This document shows positions 9,297 through 17,998 of a stretch of DNA of 64,000 nucleotides, piece by piece. Under the pieces are notes generated by a model. The model was not told the origin of the DNA. It worked only from the letters and a program-made list of their open reading frames with translations, and made no database searches. Source of the DNA: DASUPK01 sp963795665 (lineage in GTDB: Bacteria > Actinomycetota > Thermoleophilia > Solirubrobacterales > 70-9); assembly GCA_963795665.1 (NCBI GenBank), contig CAWCIP010000013.1, positions 1 through 64,000 of the forward strand, written 5' to 3'. How positions within the stretch are numbered: position 1 is the stretch's first letter; every line of letters begins with the position of its first letter. A program made the position numbers and the translations under genes.

Positions 9297-9761
9297 CTAC
9301 TTGTTCGCGAGGCGGCAGATCAACACGGGAACATCGGCATGGTGGGCCACCGCGGTGGCGACGCTCCCCATCGCGACGTAGCTGACTCCGCTTCGCCCAT
9401 GCGAGCCGATCACGATCATCCCGGCTCCACGGTCCTTCGCCACCTCGATGATCCCCTTCCAAACCGGGCTGCCTTGGATCACGAAAGCCTCGGCGTCAAA
9501 GCCCGCCTCCTTGGCCAAGGCTTCGCCTTCGGCGGCGATCTCGCTTGCCTGCTGCTTCGCCTCCTCGGCGAAGCCGGCAGGCACCCTCGCGTATGCGACT
9601 CCCCAGAACGGAAGCGCCTCCAGGGGCTCGAAGACCGAGAGGACGACCGCGGCTCGCGGCATCTGGAGCTGCCCACCTGCCTGGGCGATCGCCGCCTTGG
9701 CGTGGTCGGAGCCGTCGTAGGCGATCAGGACCGGCGCGTCGGATCTCGATTCTTGGGCCAT
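9297..9761 (-). CDS. Universal stress protein, single domain
   Basis: 154-residue Usp with the first strand VLIAYDGSDHAKAAI and the ATP-binding motif GSHGRSGVSYVAMGSVATAV. Single-domain ATP-type Usp proteins act in the cytoplasm in stress survival. A ribosome-binding site (AGGAAGGA) precedes the ATG at 9761. It lies downstream of the amphi-Trp and trehalose synthase genes on the same strand with short gaps, probably one operon. Confidence 0.92.
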   Translation of the reverse strand: MAQESRSDAPVLIAYDGSDHAKAAIAQAGGQLQMPRAAVVLSVFEPLEALPFWGVAYARVPAGFAEEAKQQASEIAAEGEALAKEAGFDAEAFVIQGSPVWKGIIEVAKDRGAGMIVIGSHGRSGVSYVAMGSVATAVAHHADVPVLICRLANK

Positions 9762-9781
9762 GAAGTCCTTCCTGAGAGTAG

Positions 9782-10000
9782 TTACCAGGTCAGCTCGATC
9801 TCCAGCTCGCGCTCGTCGGTCTCCAGCTCCAGCTCGACCTTCACCTGAACTTCGTCTGGGACGTGGACCTTCATGTGCATCCCGCCGCGCTCGAATTCGA
9901 TGTCGTTGTTGCGGGCGAGCGTGTCCGCGAAGGCGCGCAGCCGCGCGGCCGCCTCCTCGCGAGACATCGTCTCCTTGGTCTCGATCTCCAGGATGTCCAT
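9782..10000 (-). CDS. Amphi-Trp domain protein
   Basis: 72-residue acidic protein typical of the amphi-Trp family: an N-terminal helix SREEAAARLRAFADTLAR, then beta strands ending in LELETDERELEIELTW with the terminal Trp. Function unknown. A strong ribosome-binding site (AAGGAGGAG) precedes the ATG at 10000. It sits between the trehalose synthase and stress-protein genes, suggesting a stress role. Confidence 0.85.
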   Translation of the reverse strand: MDILEIETKETMSREEAAARLRAFADTLARNNDIEFERGGMHMKVHVPDEVQVKVELELETDERELEIELTW

Positions 10001-10022
10001 CGCTCCTCCTTCGTTCTCGCTC

Positions 10023-11498
10023 TTAGTCCGCCCGGCTGCCGTCCTGCCCGTCGGACCGGAGCATCTGCTCGATCAGCTGCATGTACTGGACCAGATGCCG
10101 GGTGCCGAGGAATGACCTGCGAACGCGCTCGTGGGCGTTCTCGCCGATCCTCCGGGCCAGTTCGGGGTCGTCCAGGAGCCGGTTGATCGCGTCTCCCGTC
10201 GCGACCAGGTCCGCGGGGTCGTCGACCAGGACTCCGGACTCCCCGTCGACGATCTGGTCCTGGATCCCGCCTACGCGGGAAGCGACGACCGGCTTCGACT
10301 TCCACATCGCCTCGGCCACCGTCAGTCCGAAGCCCTCGGCGAGGCTCTTCTGCACGACGACGTCCGCGCGCCGCTGGATCGCGTTGACCATCGCCGCGTT
10401 CTCCTGCACGTCGTCCAGCGGCAGGCAGGCGAGGTGGACCCTGCCCCGCACCTCTGAAGGAAGCTGCTCGAGGACGGCGCGAACCTCCGCCAGCACAGCG
10501 GCTCCCTCCGGATCGTCCGCCACCCCCGTCACGGACGGCCCGGCGAGGAGCAGGTGCGCCTGCGGGCTGGCCACGTACTCCGCGAAGCAGCGGAGCACCC
10601 CGACCGGATCCTTGAGACCGTCCCAGCGGGAGACCTGGACGATCAGCGGAGCATCCTTGGGGATCGGTCCCTCCTGGTCGAGCTCGGCGGCGCGATCGAC
10701 GCGCGCCGTGCTGCCGTCCTCGCGCTCGAAGACTGCCTGCTTGAAGTGGTCGCCCTCCCCCAGTCCGATCACGTTGAGGATCGAGCGCGTCGCCTGCGGG
10801 TCGAGCTCCTCGTTCTTGGGAGAGAAGGCGTCGATCGAGGGTGCCACCAGCCAGAGCCGCTCCGATTCGAGGCCCTCCCAGACGAACTCCCGGCGGGAGA
10901 ACACCAGGGCGTCGGCATCGTCGACGTAGGGCCGCAGGAAGTCCCAGGCCTCTCGCGCCAGCCCGTTGGGGTGGTCGACGCCTACGTGACAGCGCCAGAC
11001 GATCTTGGTGCCCGCGCTCTTCACATGCGGAATGAGGCCGGCGGGCTGGGGGTCGTGGATGTAGACGATGTCCCCGTCGCGGACCAGTTCGACGAGCTCG
11101 TCGGCGGCCTCGAGCAACGTGTGTTCGTAGATCTCGCGCTGCGCGGACCCGAGCCCGACGCCGTCGCCATCGGAGCCATGCAGCTGGTTGTGGATCCGCT
11201 TGGTGACCCGGAAGAAATCGGGATTGCCCCCGACTGTGAGCCAGCGCACGTCGACCCCGGCCCCTCGCGCGTAGGCGAGCAGCGACTGCAGCAGCTCGGC
11301 CACCCCTCCGCCGCGGGCGGTCGAGTTGACGTGCCAGACGACACGCCCCTCGAGTACGCGCTGGGCGGTGCTCACCGCCTGATCGACGGCGGCGTAGTCG
11401 CCCCCGACAAGGGCCCGAAAGCGCTCGGGGGACGCGGGTGCGACGGGAACCTGGGTGAGAGCGGGCACCGCTCGCCAGACACTAGAGGCTGGGATCAT
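10023..11498 (-). CDS. treT: Trehalose synthase, GT4 glycosyltransferase (TreT-like)
   Basis: 491-residue GT-B glycosyltransferase of the TreT type, which joins an NDP-glucose donor and glucose into trehalose. The N-terminal domain shows VVWHVNSTARGGGVAELLQS and VWRCHVGVDHPNG; the C-terminal donor domain shows QVSRWDGLKDPVGVLR and the E-x7-E-type motif in SLAEGFGLTVAEAMW. Cytoplasmic. Trehalose is a compatible solute and stress protectant, in line with the amphi-Trp and Usp genes downstream. The ATG at 11498 lies only eight bases from the divergent ZIP gene; the GTG at 11468 is an alternative start. Confidence 0.88.
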   Translation of the reverse strand: MIPASSVWRAVPALTQVPVAPASPERFRALVGGDYAAVDQAVSTAQRVLEGRVVWHVNSTARGGGVAELLQSLLAYARGAGVDVRWLTVGGNPDFFRVTKRIHNQLHGSDGDGVGLGSAQREIYEHTLLEAADELVELVRDGDIVYIHDPQPAGLIPHVKSAGTKIVWRCHVGVDHPNGLAREAWDFLRPYVDDADALVFSRREFVWEGLESERLWLVAPSIDAFSPKNEELDPQATRSILNVIGLGEGDHFKQAVFEREDGSTARVDRAAELDQEGPIPKDAPLIVQVSRWDGLKDPVGVLRCFAEYVASPQAHLLLAGPSVTGVADDPEGAAVLAEVRAVLEQLPSEVRGRVHLACLPLDDVQENAAMVNAIQRRADVVVQKSLAEGFGLTVAEAMWKSKPVVASRVGGIQDQIVDGESGVLVDDPADLVATGDAINRLLDDPELARRIGENAHERVRRSFLGTRHLVQYMQLIEQMLRSDGQDGSRAD

Positions 11499-11506
11499 CC
11501 CCGCCG

Positions 11507-12241
11507 ATGCTCACCGTGGTCGCGCTCGGCACTGCGACGGCGCTGGCCACCGGGCTCGGCGCGATCCCAGTGTTCCTGCTGCGACCTCGGACCACGGGTT
11601 GGGAGCCGGCTCTGTGGGGCGGGACCGCAGGCGTGATGAGCGTCGCCTCGATCGTCGGGCTACTGCGACCGGCGATCCACAGGGGCTCCGCAGCCGCCGT
11701 GGTGGGCGGGCTGCTCGCCGGCGTGGCCTTCCTTGCCGCCGCCCACATCCTCCTCAGGAGGCGCGACGTCCACGTCGGACAGCTCAGGGGAGGAGACGTC
11801 CGCACGGCGGTCCTCGTCTTCGCCGTCCTCTTCGCGCACAGCCTGCCTGAGGGGCTCGCGGTCGGCACGGCCTATGCGTCCGGCACCGCGGCACTCGGGA
11901 CCTTCGTCATCCTGGCGATCGCGCTCCAGAACATCCCCGAGGGCACCAGCGTGGCGATCCCGATGGCCGAAGCCGGATTCAGCCGGACGCAGCAGTTCTG
12001 GGCCGCCGTCCTCACCAGCTCCCCTCAGCCCGTGGGGGCTGCGATCGCCTACGCGCTGGTGGAGACGGTCGAATCGCTCCTCGCCGTCTCGTTCGCGTTC
12101 GCCGCCGGGGCGATGCTGGCACTCGTGGCGTGGGACCTCCTGCCGCGGACGTTCTCGCCACTCAACTGGTCCGGCCCGGTGGGCCTGGTCGCCGGCGGCC
12201 TCGTAATGCTCGCGCTGAGCGCCGCGCTCGGCGTCAGCTGA
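11507..12241 (+). CDS. ZIP-family metal transporter
   Basis: 244-residue membrane protein with about eight hydrophobic segments. The two metal-site helices of ZIP transporters are present: HSLPEGLAVGTAYASG (TM4, near 112) and ALQNIPEGTSVAIPMAEAG (TM5, near 145). The family takes up Zn2+, Fe2+ or related divalent cations. The second motif has Asn and Gln where His is common, so metal preference is open. It overlaps the convergent flavin oxidoreductase gene by eight bases. Confidence 0.87.
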   Translation: MLTVVALGTATALATGLGAIPVFLLRPRTTGWEPALWGGTAGVMSVASIVGLLRPAIHRGSAAAVVGGLLAGVAFLAAAHILLRRRDVHVGQLRGGDVRTAVLVFAVLFAHSLPEGLAVGTAYASGTAALGTFVILAIALQNIPEGTSVAIPMAEAGFSRTQQFWAAVLTSSPQPVGAAIAYALVETVESLLAVSFAFAAGAMLALVAWDLLPRTFSPLNWSGPVGLVAGGLVMLALSAALGVS

Positions 12242-13472
12242 CGTTCGGAGGCTCCAGGGGGTCGATCGCCATCGGCTCCTCGTGCCACTCCTGCGGCAGC
12301 GCCAGCTCTACGTCGAGGGAGCGGCGAGGCGGCTCCGGGTCTTCGCGCGCCTGGCCGTGGTAGATGAGGGGCGCGAGGTAACGCGCGCTGATCTTCTGCG
12401 GTGGCCACCAGAGGGCGTCCAGGGAGGCCTCCCCCTCGCCACCTCCGCCGGCCACCTCGGCCTTCAGGCTGACCGACTCGTCGCCCGCCAGGACCTTGCC
12501 GCGCAGGACCGGGCGGAAGGGCTCGGGCGCCGGGCCGGCGCCGATGCGATGGGCGATGTCCTCGGCGGCGGCGTCGGCCTGCTGCGTCGCCAGGCCACCC
12601 TGTTTGATCGGGAAGGTCGTCCCGTCGCCGGCCGCGTAGACGCCGTCGAGCTCCTTGACCCGGGAGTAGTCGTCGATCGGGATGAAGCCGCCCGAATCGG
12701 CGGGCAGGCCCTCGATCGCGGGGCCCTCCATCACTGGCAACGCGACAGCTTCCGCTGGGCCAAGCACCCGGTCACCGGGGGTCAGCCGGATTCCGTCCTC
12801 GCCGACCTCCCGAACGCTCGAGCTCGCGATCACCTCGATTCCCCTCCCGCGGAGCAGATCGGCGATCGCCGCGCTCGCGGTGGGGCCGAAGATCGCCAGC
12901 GGGCCGGATTCCGGCGTGACGATCGCGATCTTCACTTCTCCGCCCCTCTCCACGGCGCGGCGCTGGGTCATCAGCGCGATCTCGTAGAGCGGCAGCGACC
13001 AGGTCACGCCCGGGGGGACGATGAAGGCCAGGCGGCGGTGCGTGCTCTCGGCGCGGTCGAGGAGGGCATCGGGGTCGAAGGGCTCCTTTCCGGAGGGAAA
13101 GGTGACCGCTCCGTCGACGGCCGGGACGAAGCGGCCGCCGGCGCAGACGACGAGGTAGTCGTAGTCGAGCGCCGAGCCATCGTCGAGGTCGACGGCGTGA
13201 TCCTGCGGCCGCACGGCCTTGACTGCGCGCTGGACGAAGGCTGCGCCCCTCTCCCGCGCCAGGGGCTCGAGCTCGTAGCGCGCCGCGGGGCCGAGGTCGA
13301 ACGGCTCCTCGACCAGCAGGGGCTTGTAGAGGAAGTCCGGCTCAGGCGCGACCATCGTCAGCGCGGCCTGATCGCCGGTCAGGTCGGACAGGGCGAGGAG
13401 CGCCTCGACGCCCGCCACGCCGCCACCGACGATGACTATGCGAGTCCCGTTGCCGGTCGTGTCCTTGGCCAC
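12234..13472 (-). CDS. FAD-dependent NAD(P)/quinone oxidoreductase, sulfide:quinone reductase-like
   Basis: 412-residue flavoprotein of the two-dinucleotide-binding-domain family. IVIVGGGVAGVEALLAL near residue 12 binds FAD; the second nucleotide region is near 160-190; YAAGDGTTFP and QGGLATQQADAAAEDIA near 310-330 are typical of the SQR/NDH-2 branch. The redox Cys pair needed by true sulfide:quinone reductases is not seen, so a sulfide substrate is doubtful. The GTG start at 13472 is preferred because a -10 hexamer lies seven bases upstream. Confidence 0.83.
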   Translation of the reverse strand: MAKDTTGNGTRIVIVGGGVAGVEALLALSDLTGDQAALTMVAPEPDFLYKPLLVEEPFDLGPAARYELEPLARERGAAFVQRAVKAVRPQDHAVDLDDGSALDYDYLVVCAGGRFVPAVDGAVTFPSGKEPFDPDALLDRAESTHRRLAFIVPPGVTWSLPLYEIALMTQRRAVERGGEVKIAIVTPESGPLAIFGPTASAAIADLLRGRGIEVIASSSVREVGEDGIRLTPGDRVLGPAEAVALPVMEGPAIEGLPADSGGFIPIDDYSRVKELDGVYAAGDGTTFPIKQGGLATQQADAAAEDIAHRIGAGPAPEPFRPVLRGKVLAGDESVSLKAEVAGGGGEGEASLDALWWPPQKISARYLAPLIYHGQAREDPEPPRRSLDVELALPQEWHEEPMAIDPLEPPNVS

Positions 13473-13479
13473 GCCCGGG

Positions 13480-13513
13480 AGCTTATGAGCTCAGGCGTGG
13501 GAACCATCGGTGC
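13480..13513 (-). promoter_or_regulatory. CACCGAT-box promoter of the flavin oxidoreductase
   Basis: On the minus strand CACCGATGGTT begins at 13512, 27 bases upstream of TAAGCT (13485-13480), which ends seven bases before the GTG at 13472. This is a one-base variant of the CACGGAT element with the same spacing and a leaderless start. Confidence 0.45.
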
Positions 13514-13570
13514 GCGGCACCGGGCGACCTACGTAGTTCGCCACACCCGCAAGACCGGTGTGCCGCGCGG

Positions 13571-13600
13571 ATGAACTACGCACGCGCCGGGCGTAGATTC
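13571..13600 (+). promoter_or_regulatory. Promoter and inverted repeat before the PEP synthase gene
   Basis: ATGAAC (13571), a 17-base spacer and TAGATT (13594) form a plausible -35/-10 pair. GAACTACGC (13573) and GCGTAGATTC (13591) are a near-perfect inverted repeat covering both elements, and CGTAGTTC at 13532 is another inverted copy, so an operator is likely. The gene has a leader with GGAGGGA before its ATG. Confidence 0.45.
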
Positions 13601-13634
13601 GACGCAACGAACCCGACCACGGAGGGATCCGCAA

Positions 13635-15929
13635 ATGGCCGTCGCAACCGCACTGCTTCGCCGCTTCGAGGACTTGTCCAAGCAAGACGTCGACTACGCC
13701 GGCGGCAAGGGCGCCAACCTCGGCGAGATGACCGCGGCCGGCCTTCCGGTCCCCCCGGGCTTCGTGGTGGGCGCCTCCTCCTATGCGCTGTTCTGCGACA
13801 CCGGCGGGCTGCGCGACCGCATCGAGGAGCAGCTCTCCGCCGTGGACGTCGACGACACCGCGGCGCTCGACGTAGCCACCAAGGAGGTCCGCAAGATGGT
13901 CGAGGCGGAGCCCGTCCCCGACGAGGTCGCCAGCGAGATCCGCACCGCGTACCTCGAGCTCGCGGGCGACCGCGACAACCCGCCTGTCGCCGTCCGCTCC
14001 TCCGCGACCGCGGAGGACACCGAGGCCGCCTCCTTCGCCGGCATGAACGAGACCTTCCTGAACGTCCGCGGCCCCGATGAGGTCGTCGACGCCGTCCGTC
14101 GCTGCTGGTCCTCGCTGTTCGGCGCCCGGACCGTCTTCTATCGCGCCAAGCAGGGCTTCGGCCAGGCGGACATGGACATCGCAGTCGTCGTCCAGATCCA
14201 GATCCTCTCCACCCGCGCGGGCGTCATGTTCACTATGGACCCGTCCTCGGGCGACCGAGATCACCTCGTGATCGAGGGCTCCCTCGGGCTCGGCGAGTCG
14301 GTCGTCTCGGGCCAGGTCTCCCCCGACCGCTACGTGGTCGAGAAGGAGTCACTCCACATCCTCAAGCGCGACGTGAAGCGCAAGGAGCTGGTGATCGAGC
14401 CGCTCCCCGACGGGGGCACCCGCACCCGCGAGCTCTCCGGCGACGAGTCGACGAAGCCTGTGCTGAGTGACGACGAAGTCCTTCAAGTTGCCAAGCTCGG
14501 CATCCGCGATGAGGAGCACTACGGCACCCCCCAGGACACCGAGTGGGCCTTCGACGAGGAGGGCCTCGCCTGGATGCTGCAGTCACGCCCGGTCACCGCC
14601 TCCGGCGGCGACAAGAGCGAGGAGCTCGCTGAGCATGAGGGTGAGGCCATCGTCCGCGGCCTCGGCGCGGCCCCCGGCATCGGCCATGGCGAGGTGAAGA
14701 TCATCTCCGACCTCGCGAAGGGCAATGACCTGAAGGAGGGCGACGTCCTCGTCACCCACATGACCGCCCCGGACTGGGTGCCGCTGATGCGGCGCTCCGC
14801 GGCGATCATCACCGACTCCGGCGGCATGACCTGCCACGCCGCAATCGTCTCCCGCGAGCTCGGCATCCCCTGCGTCGTCGGCGCCGCCGACGCGACCACG
14901 AAGCTTCGCGACGGCGAGCTCGTCACGGTCGACGCAACCCACGGATCCGTCTACGAGGGCGAGGTCGCCCTGGTTGGCGAAGCGGACGACGGGCCCGCCC
15001 CCCTAGGGGGTGGGGCACCCGTCACCGCAACCCAGCTGCTCGTCAACCTCTCGGAGCCCTCCCAGATCGAGCGGGCGACGAAGCTCGACGTCGACGGCGT
15101 CGGCCTGCTGCGCGCCGAGCTGATGGTCATCGAGGCGCTCGAGGGCCGGCACCCGCGCCTGCTGATCGAGCAGGAGAAGGGCGACGAGTTCGTCGACCGG
15201 ATGGGCGAGGCCCTGACGAAGTTCGCCGAGGCCTTCTCCCCCAGGCCGATCACCTACCGGATGATCGACTTCCGCTCGAACGAGTTCAGGGGCCTCGAGG
15301 GCGGCGATCGCTTCGAGCCCGAGGAGGCGAATCCGATGATCGGCTACCGGGGCGCCCTCCGCTACATGCTCGAGCCCGACCTCTTCCGCCTGGAGCTGGC
15401 GGCGATCCGCAAGGTCTGGGACGCGGACCACACGAACTTCCACGTGATGCTGCCCTTCGTCCGCACACCGCGCGAGCTCACCGCCTGCCGGGACATGATG
15501 CGCGAGGAGGGCCTCCTCGACCGGCCCGGGTTCGAGCTCTGGGTGATGGCGGAGGTCCCGTCCGTCTACTTCCACCTGGAGCGGTACGCGGAGCTCGACG
15601 TAAAGGGCATTTCGATCGGCTCCAACGACCTCACCCAGCTGATGCTCGGCTCCGACCGCGATTCGGGGACGCTCTCCGAGCTCTTCGATGAGCGCGACTC
15701 GGCGGTCACCGACTACCTGCGCCTGCTGATCCCGAAGGCGAAGTCACTCGGCCTCGCCACCTCGATCTGCGGCCAGGCGCCGTCCGTGCACCGCGAGTAC
15801 GCCCAGCTCCTGGTCGAGGCCGGCATCGACGCGATCTCGGTCAACATCGACGCGGTCGACAAGGCGAGGCGGCTGGTCGCCTCGGCAGAGCGGCGCGTGC
15901 TGCTCGACGCCGCGCGATCGGGGAGCTGA
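13635..15929 (+). CDS. ppsA: Phosphoenolpyruvate synthase
   Basis: 764-residue PEP synthase: pyruvate + ATP + water to PEP + AMP + phosphate, the first step of gluconeogenesis from pyruvate. Domains in order: N-terminal ATP-grasp (GGKGANLGEMTAAGLPVPPGF; AVRSSATAEDTEAASFAG near 118), the swivelling phosphohistidine domain (DSGGMTCHAAIVSREL near 395, catalytic His), and the C-terminal PEP/pyruvate barrel ending in ISIGSNDLTQLMLGSDRD and SICGQAPS with the catalytic Cys. The ribosome-binding site GGAGGGA precedes the ATG. With the pyruvate-type ferredoxin oxidoreductase downstream it could carry acetyl-CoA-derived carbon to PEP. Confidence 0.94.
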   Translation: MAVATALLRRFEDLSKQDVDYAGGKGANLGEMTAAGLPVPPGFVVGASSYALFCDTGGLRDRIEEQLSAVDVDDTAALDVATKEVRKMVEAEPVPDEVASEIRTAYLELAGDRDNPPVAVRSSATAEDTEAASFAGMNETFLNVRGPDEVVDAVRRCWSSLFGARTVFYRAKQGFGQADMDIAVVVQIQILSTRAGVMFTMDPSSGDRDHLVIEGSLGLGESVVSGQVSPDRYVVEKESLHILKRDVKRKELVIEPLPDGGTRTRELSGDESTKPVLSDDEVLQVAKLGIRDEEHYGTPQDTEWAFDEEGLAWMLQSRPVTASGGDKSEELAEHEGEAIVRGLGAAPGIGHGEVKIISDLAKGNDLKEGDVLVTHMTAPDWVPLMRRSAAIITDSGGMTCHAAIVSRELGIPCVVGAADATTKLRDGELVTVDATHGSVYEGEVALVGEADDGPAPLGGGAPVTATQLLVNLSEPSQIERATKLDVDGVGLLRAELMVIEALEGRHPRLLIEQEKGDEFVDRMGEALTKFAEAFSPRPITYRMIDFRSNEFRGLEGGDRFEPEEANPMIGYRGALRYMLEPDLFRLELAAIRKVWDADHTNFHVMLPFVRTPRELTACRDMMREEGLLDRPGFELWVMAEVPSVYFHLERYAELDVKGISIGSNDLTQLMLGSDRDSGTLSELFDERDSAVTDYLRLLIPKAKSLGLATSICGQAPSVHREYAQLLVEAGIDAISVNIDAVDKARRLVASAERRVLLDAARSGS

Positions 15930-15939
15930 CGGACAGGCC

Positions 15940-17415
15940 ATGGAGGAGCAGCTCAGCGCCCTTGACGCGACCTTCCTCGAGCTCGAGGAGTGCGACGACA
16001 GCGCCCACATGCACATCGGCGGCGTCATGCTGCTGGAGCCCCAACCCGGCGGCGGGGCACCGCCGATCGATCTGATCCGCCAGGACGTGATCGAACGCCT
16101 CCCGGATCTGCCGCGCTACACGCAGCGACTCTCGACCCCGCGCACCGGCGGCCTGCACTGGCCCAGCTGGGAGACCGATAGGCGATTTCGCGTCGAGCGG
16201 CACGTCAAGGTCGCCGGGCTCGCCGCTCCGGGCGGCGTCGACGAGCTCATGGAGTGGGCCGGCGAGTACTACTCGCAGAGGCTCGACCGGTCCAAGCCCC
16301 TCTGGGAGATCGTCATCCTCGAGCTGGCCGATGGGCGCTGGGCCCTGGTCACCAAGACCCACCATTGCATGATCGATGGGGTCGGCTCCGTGGACATGGC
16401 AACCACCCTGCTGGACACGGAGCCCGAGCGCCGGGCGCCGCGTAAGGGATCCTCGAACGGCTCGCCCGTCGTGCACCACGCGAACACGGTCGAGACGCCG
16501 ATCCGGGGCTGGCGGCACACCGCCGCCCTGGTCGCGAAGCCCTACCTGGCCCTCGGCCATGCCGCTCTGCGGACCGCCCAGGCCGGGCTCCACGCCGCCG
16601 AGTCGGCCGTGGGCGTTGCGACCCATCCGAGCCGCGCCCGCGACGCGGCGCACCGCTCGAGGGCGCTCGCCGAGCTGATCGTTCGCGACGAGCTGATTGC
16701 GGCTCCTGAATGCAGCCTCAACCAGCCGATTGGAGCTGGGCGCCAGCTCGCCGTGCTCACCATGCAGCTCGACGAGCTCAAGGACATCAAGAACGCCCTC
16801 GGGGGGACGCTCAACGACGTCGTCCTGGCGGCAACCGCGGGTGGGTTGCGCCGGCTTCTCGCCGAGCGCGGCGAGGTGATCCCCGAGCCCGGCCTGCGTG
16901 CGATGGTGCCGGTCAACATCCGGACCGCGGCCGACCACCTGTCGATGGGAAACCGGGTCTCCTCCCTCTTCGTTCACCTGCCCGTCGGTGCCGCCGACCC
17001 GGCCGAGCGCTATCGGCTTCAAGTGGAGGAGGCAGAGACCCTGAAGGCGGGGACGCAGGGCGAGGGCTCGAGCGTGCTCCTCAACCTGGGAAACCACATG
17101 CCGCCCGTCCTGCACAGCTTCGTCGCGCGCTCGCTGTTCGCCACGCGGCTCTTCAACGTCACGATCACCAATGTCCCCGGACCGCAGACACCGCTCTACT
17201 ACTTCGGCTCCAAGGTTCGGGAGATCTGGCCCCTCGTGCCGATCGCGGCCTCGCACGCCATCGGCCTGGCCGTCTTCAGCTACGACGGGAAGCTCTTCTT
17301 CTGCATCAACGCCGATCGCGACACCGTCCCCGACCTCGAGGTGCTCAACGTCGGGATCGCCAAGTCGCTCACAGAGCTCGGCGAGCTCGCCGCCAAGACC
17401 GCCTCCCCCGCCTGA
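15940..17415 (+). CDS. Wax ester synthase / diacylglycerol acyltransferase (WS/DGAT)
   Basis: 491-residue WS/DGAT-family acyltransferase, usual length. The catalytic motif HHxxxDG is in KTHHCMIDGVGSVDMATTLL near residue 142; later family motifs are NDVVLAATAGGLRRLL, MVPVNIRT and VTITNVPGPQTPLYY. It esterifies alcohols or diacylglycerol with acyl-CoA at the membrane, making wax esters or triacylglycerol for storage. It follows ppsA by ten bases and precedes the oxidoreductase operon by one. A second paralogue lies at 56225-57616. In mycobacteria Tgs1 of this family is a DosR-regulon member. Confidence 0.92.
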   Translation: MEEQLSALDATFLELEECDDSAHMHIGGVMLLEPQPGGGAPPIDLIRQDVIERLPDLPRYTQRLSTPRTGGLHWPSWETDRRFRVERHVKVAGLAAPGGVDELMEWAGEYYSQRLDRSKPLWEIVILELADGRWALVTKTHHCMIDGVGSVDMATTLLDTEPERRAPRKGSSNGSPVVHHANTVETPIRGWRHTAALVAKPYLALGHAALRTAQAGLHAAESAVGVATHPSRARDAAHRSRALAELIVRDELIAAPECSLNQPIGAGRQLAVLTMQLDELKDIKNALGGTLNDVVLAATAGGLRRLLAERGEVIPEPGLRAMVPVNIRTAADHLSMGNRVSSLFVHLPVGAADPAERYRLQVEEAETLKAGTQGEGSSVLLNLGNHMPPVLHSFVARSLFATRLFNVTITNVPGPQTPLYYFGSKVREIWPLVPIAASHAIGLAVFSYDGKLFFCINADRDTVPDLEVLNVGIAKSLTELGELAAKTASPA

Positions 17416-17416
17416 G

Positions 17417-17998
17417 ATGTTCCAGGTACGGATCCACGGCAGAGGCGGCCAGGGAGTCGTGACGGCGGCCGAGATGCTCTCGATCGCGGCCTTCGAGGAC
17501 GGCGAGCACGCGCAGGCCTTCCCGACCTTCGGCTCGGAGCGGACCGGCGCCCCCGTCACGTCCTTCTGCCGGATCGACGACAAGGCGATCCGCGTGCGGG
17601 AGCCGATCTCGGAGCCGGACGCCCTGATCATCCAGGACCCCACGCTGCTTCATCAGGTGAAGGTCTTCAGCGGCCTCAGCGAGGGCGGCTACGTGCTGAT
17701 CAACACCTCGCGCAGCTTTGATGACCTCGGGCTGAGCGAGTTCGCCTCGGGCTTTCCCCCCGGGCGGCTGCTCACCGTGCCGGCGAGCGAGATCGCCAAC
17801 CGCCAGCTGCATCGCCCGATGCCGAACACCGCGCTGCTCGGCGGGTTCGCCGCGATGACCGGGGCGGTCTCGCTGCAGGCGGTGGTCCGGGCGATCGCCC
17901 AGAAGTTCTCTGGCGAGGTCGCCGACCGCAACATGCTCGCCGCCGACGTCGCCTACGAGCTCGTGCAGCACGAGATCAGGGAGCTCACCCGTGCTTAG
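17417..17998 (+). CDS. porG: 2-oxoacid:ferredoxin oxidoreductase, gamma subunit
   Basis: 193-residue gamma subunit/domain: starts FQVRIHGRGGQGVVTAAEML, with the family motif FPTFGSERTGAPV near residue 35. It forms part of the heteromeric enzyme that interconverts a 2-oxoacid plus CoA with acyl-CoA, CO2 and reduced ferredoxin. The stop overlaps the GTG start of the alpha subunit by eight bases. Substrate (pyruvate or another 2-oxoacid) cannot be fixed from this subunit; the symbol assumes pyruvate type. Confidence 0.88.
   Translation: MFQVRIHGRGGQGVVTAAEMLSIAAFEDGEHAQAFPTFGSERTGAPVTSFCRIDDKAIRVREPISEPDALIIQDPTLLHQVKVFSGLSEGGYVLINTSRSFDDLGLSEFASGFPPGRLLTVPASEIANRQLHRPMPNTALLGGFAAMTGAVSLQAVVRAIAQKFSGEVADRNMLAADVAYELVQHEIRELTRA

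Noticed and set aside
12234..13472. Genuine sulfide:quinone reductase
   Set aside because: The redox-active Cys pair of that enzyme is not present, so only the broader flavoprotein family is called.
15841..17643. 600-codon open frame on the minus strand opposite the WS/DGAT gene
   Set aside because: Shadow frame: no motifs, while the plus strand encodes a complete acyltransferase.
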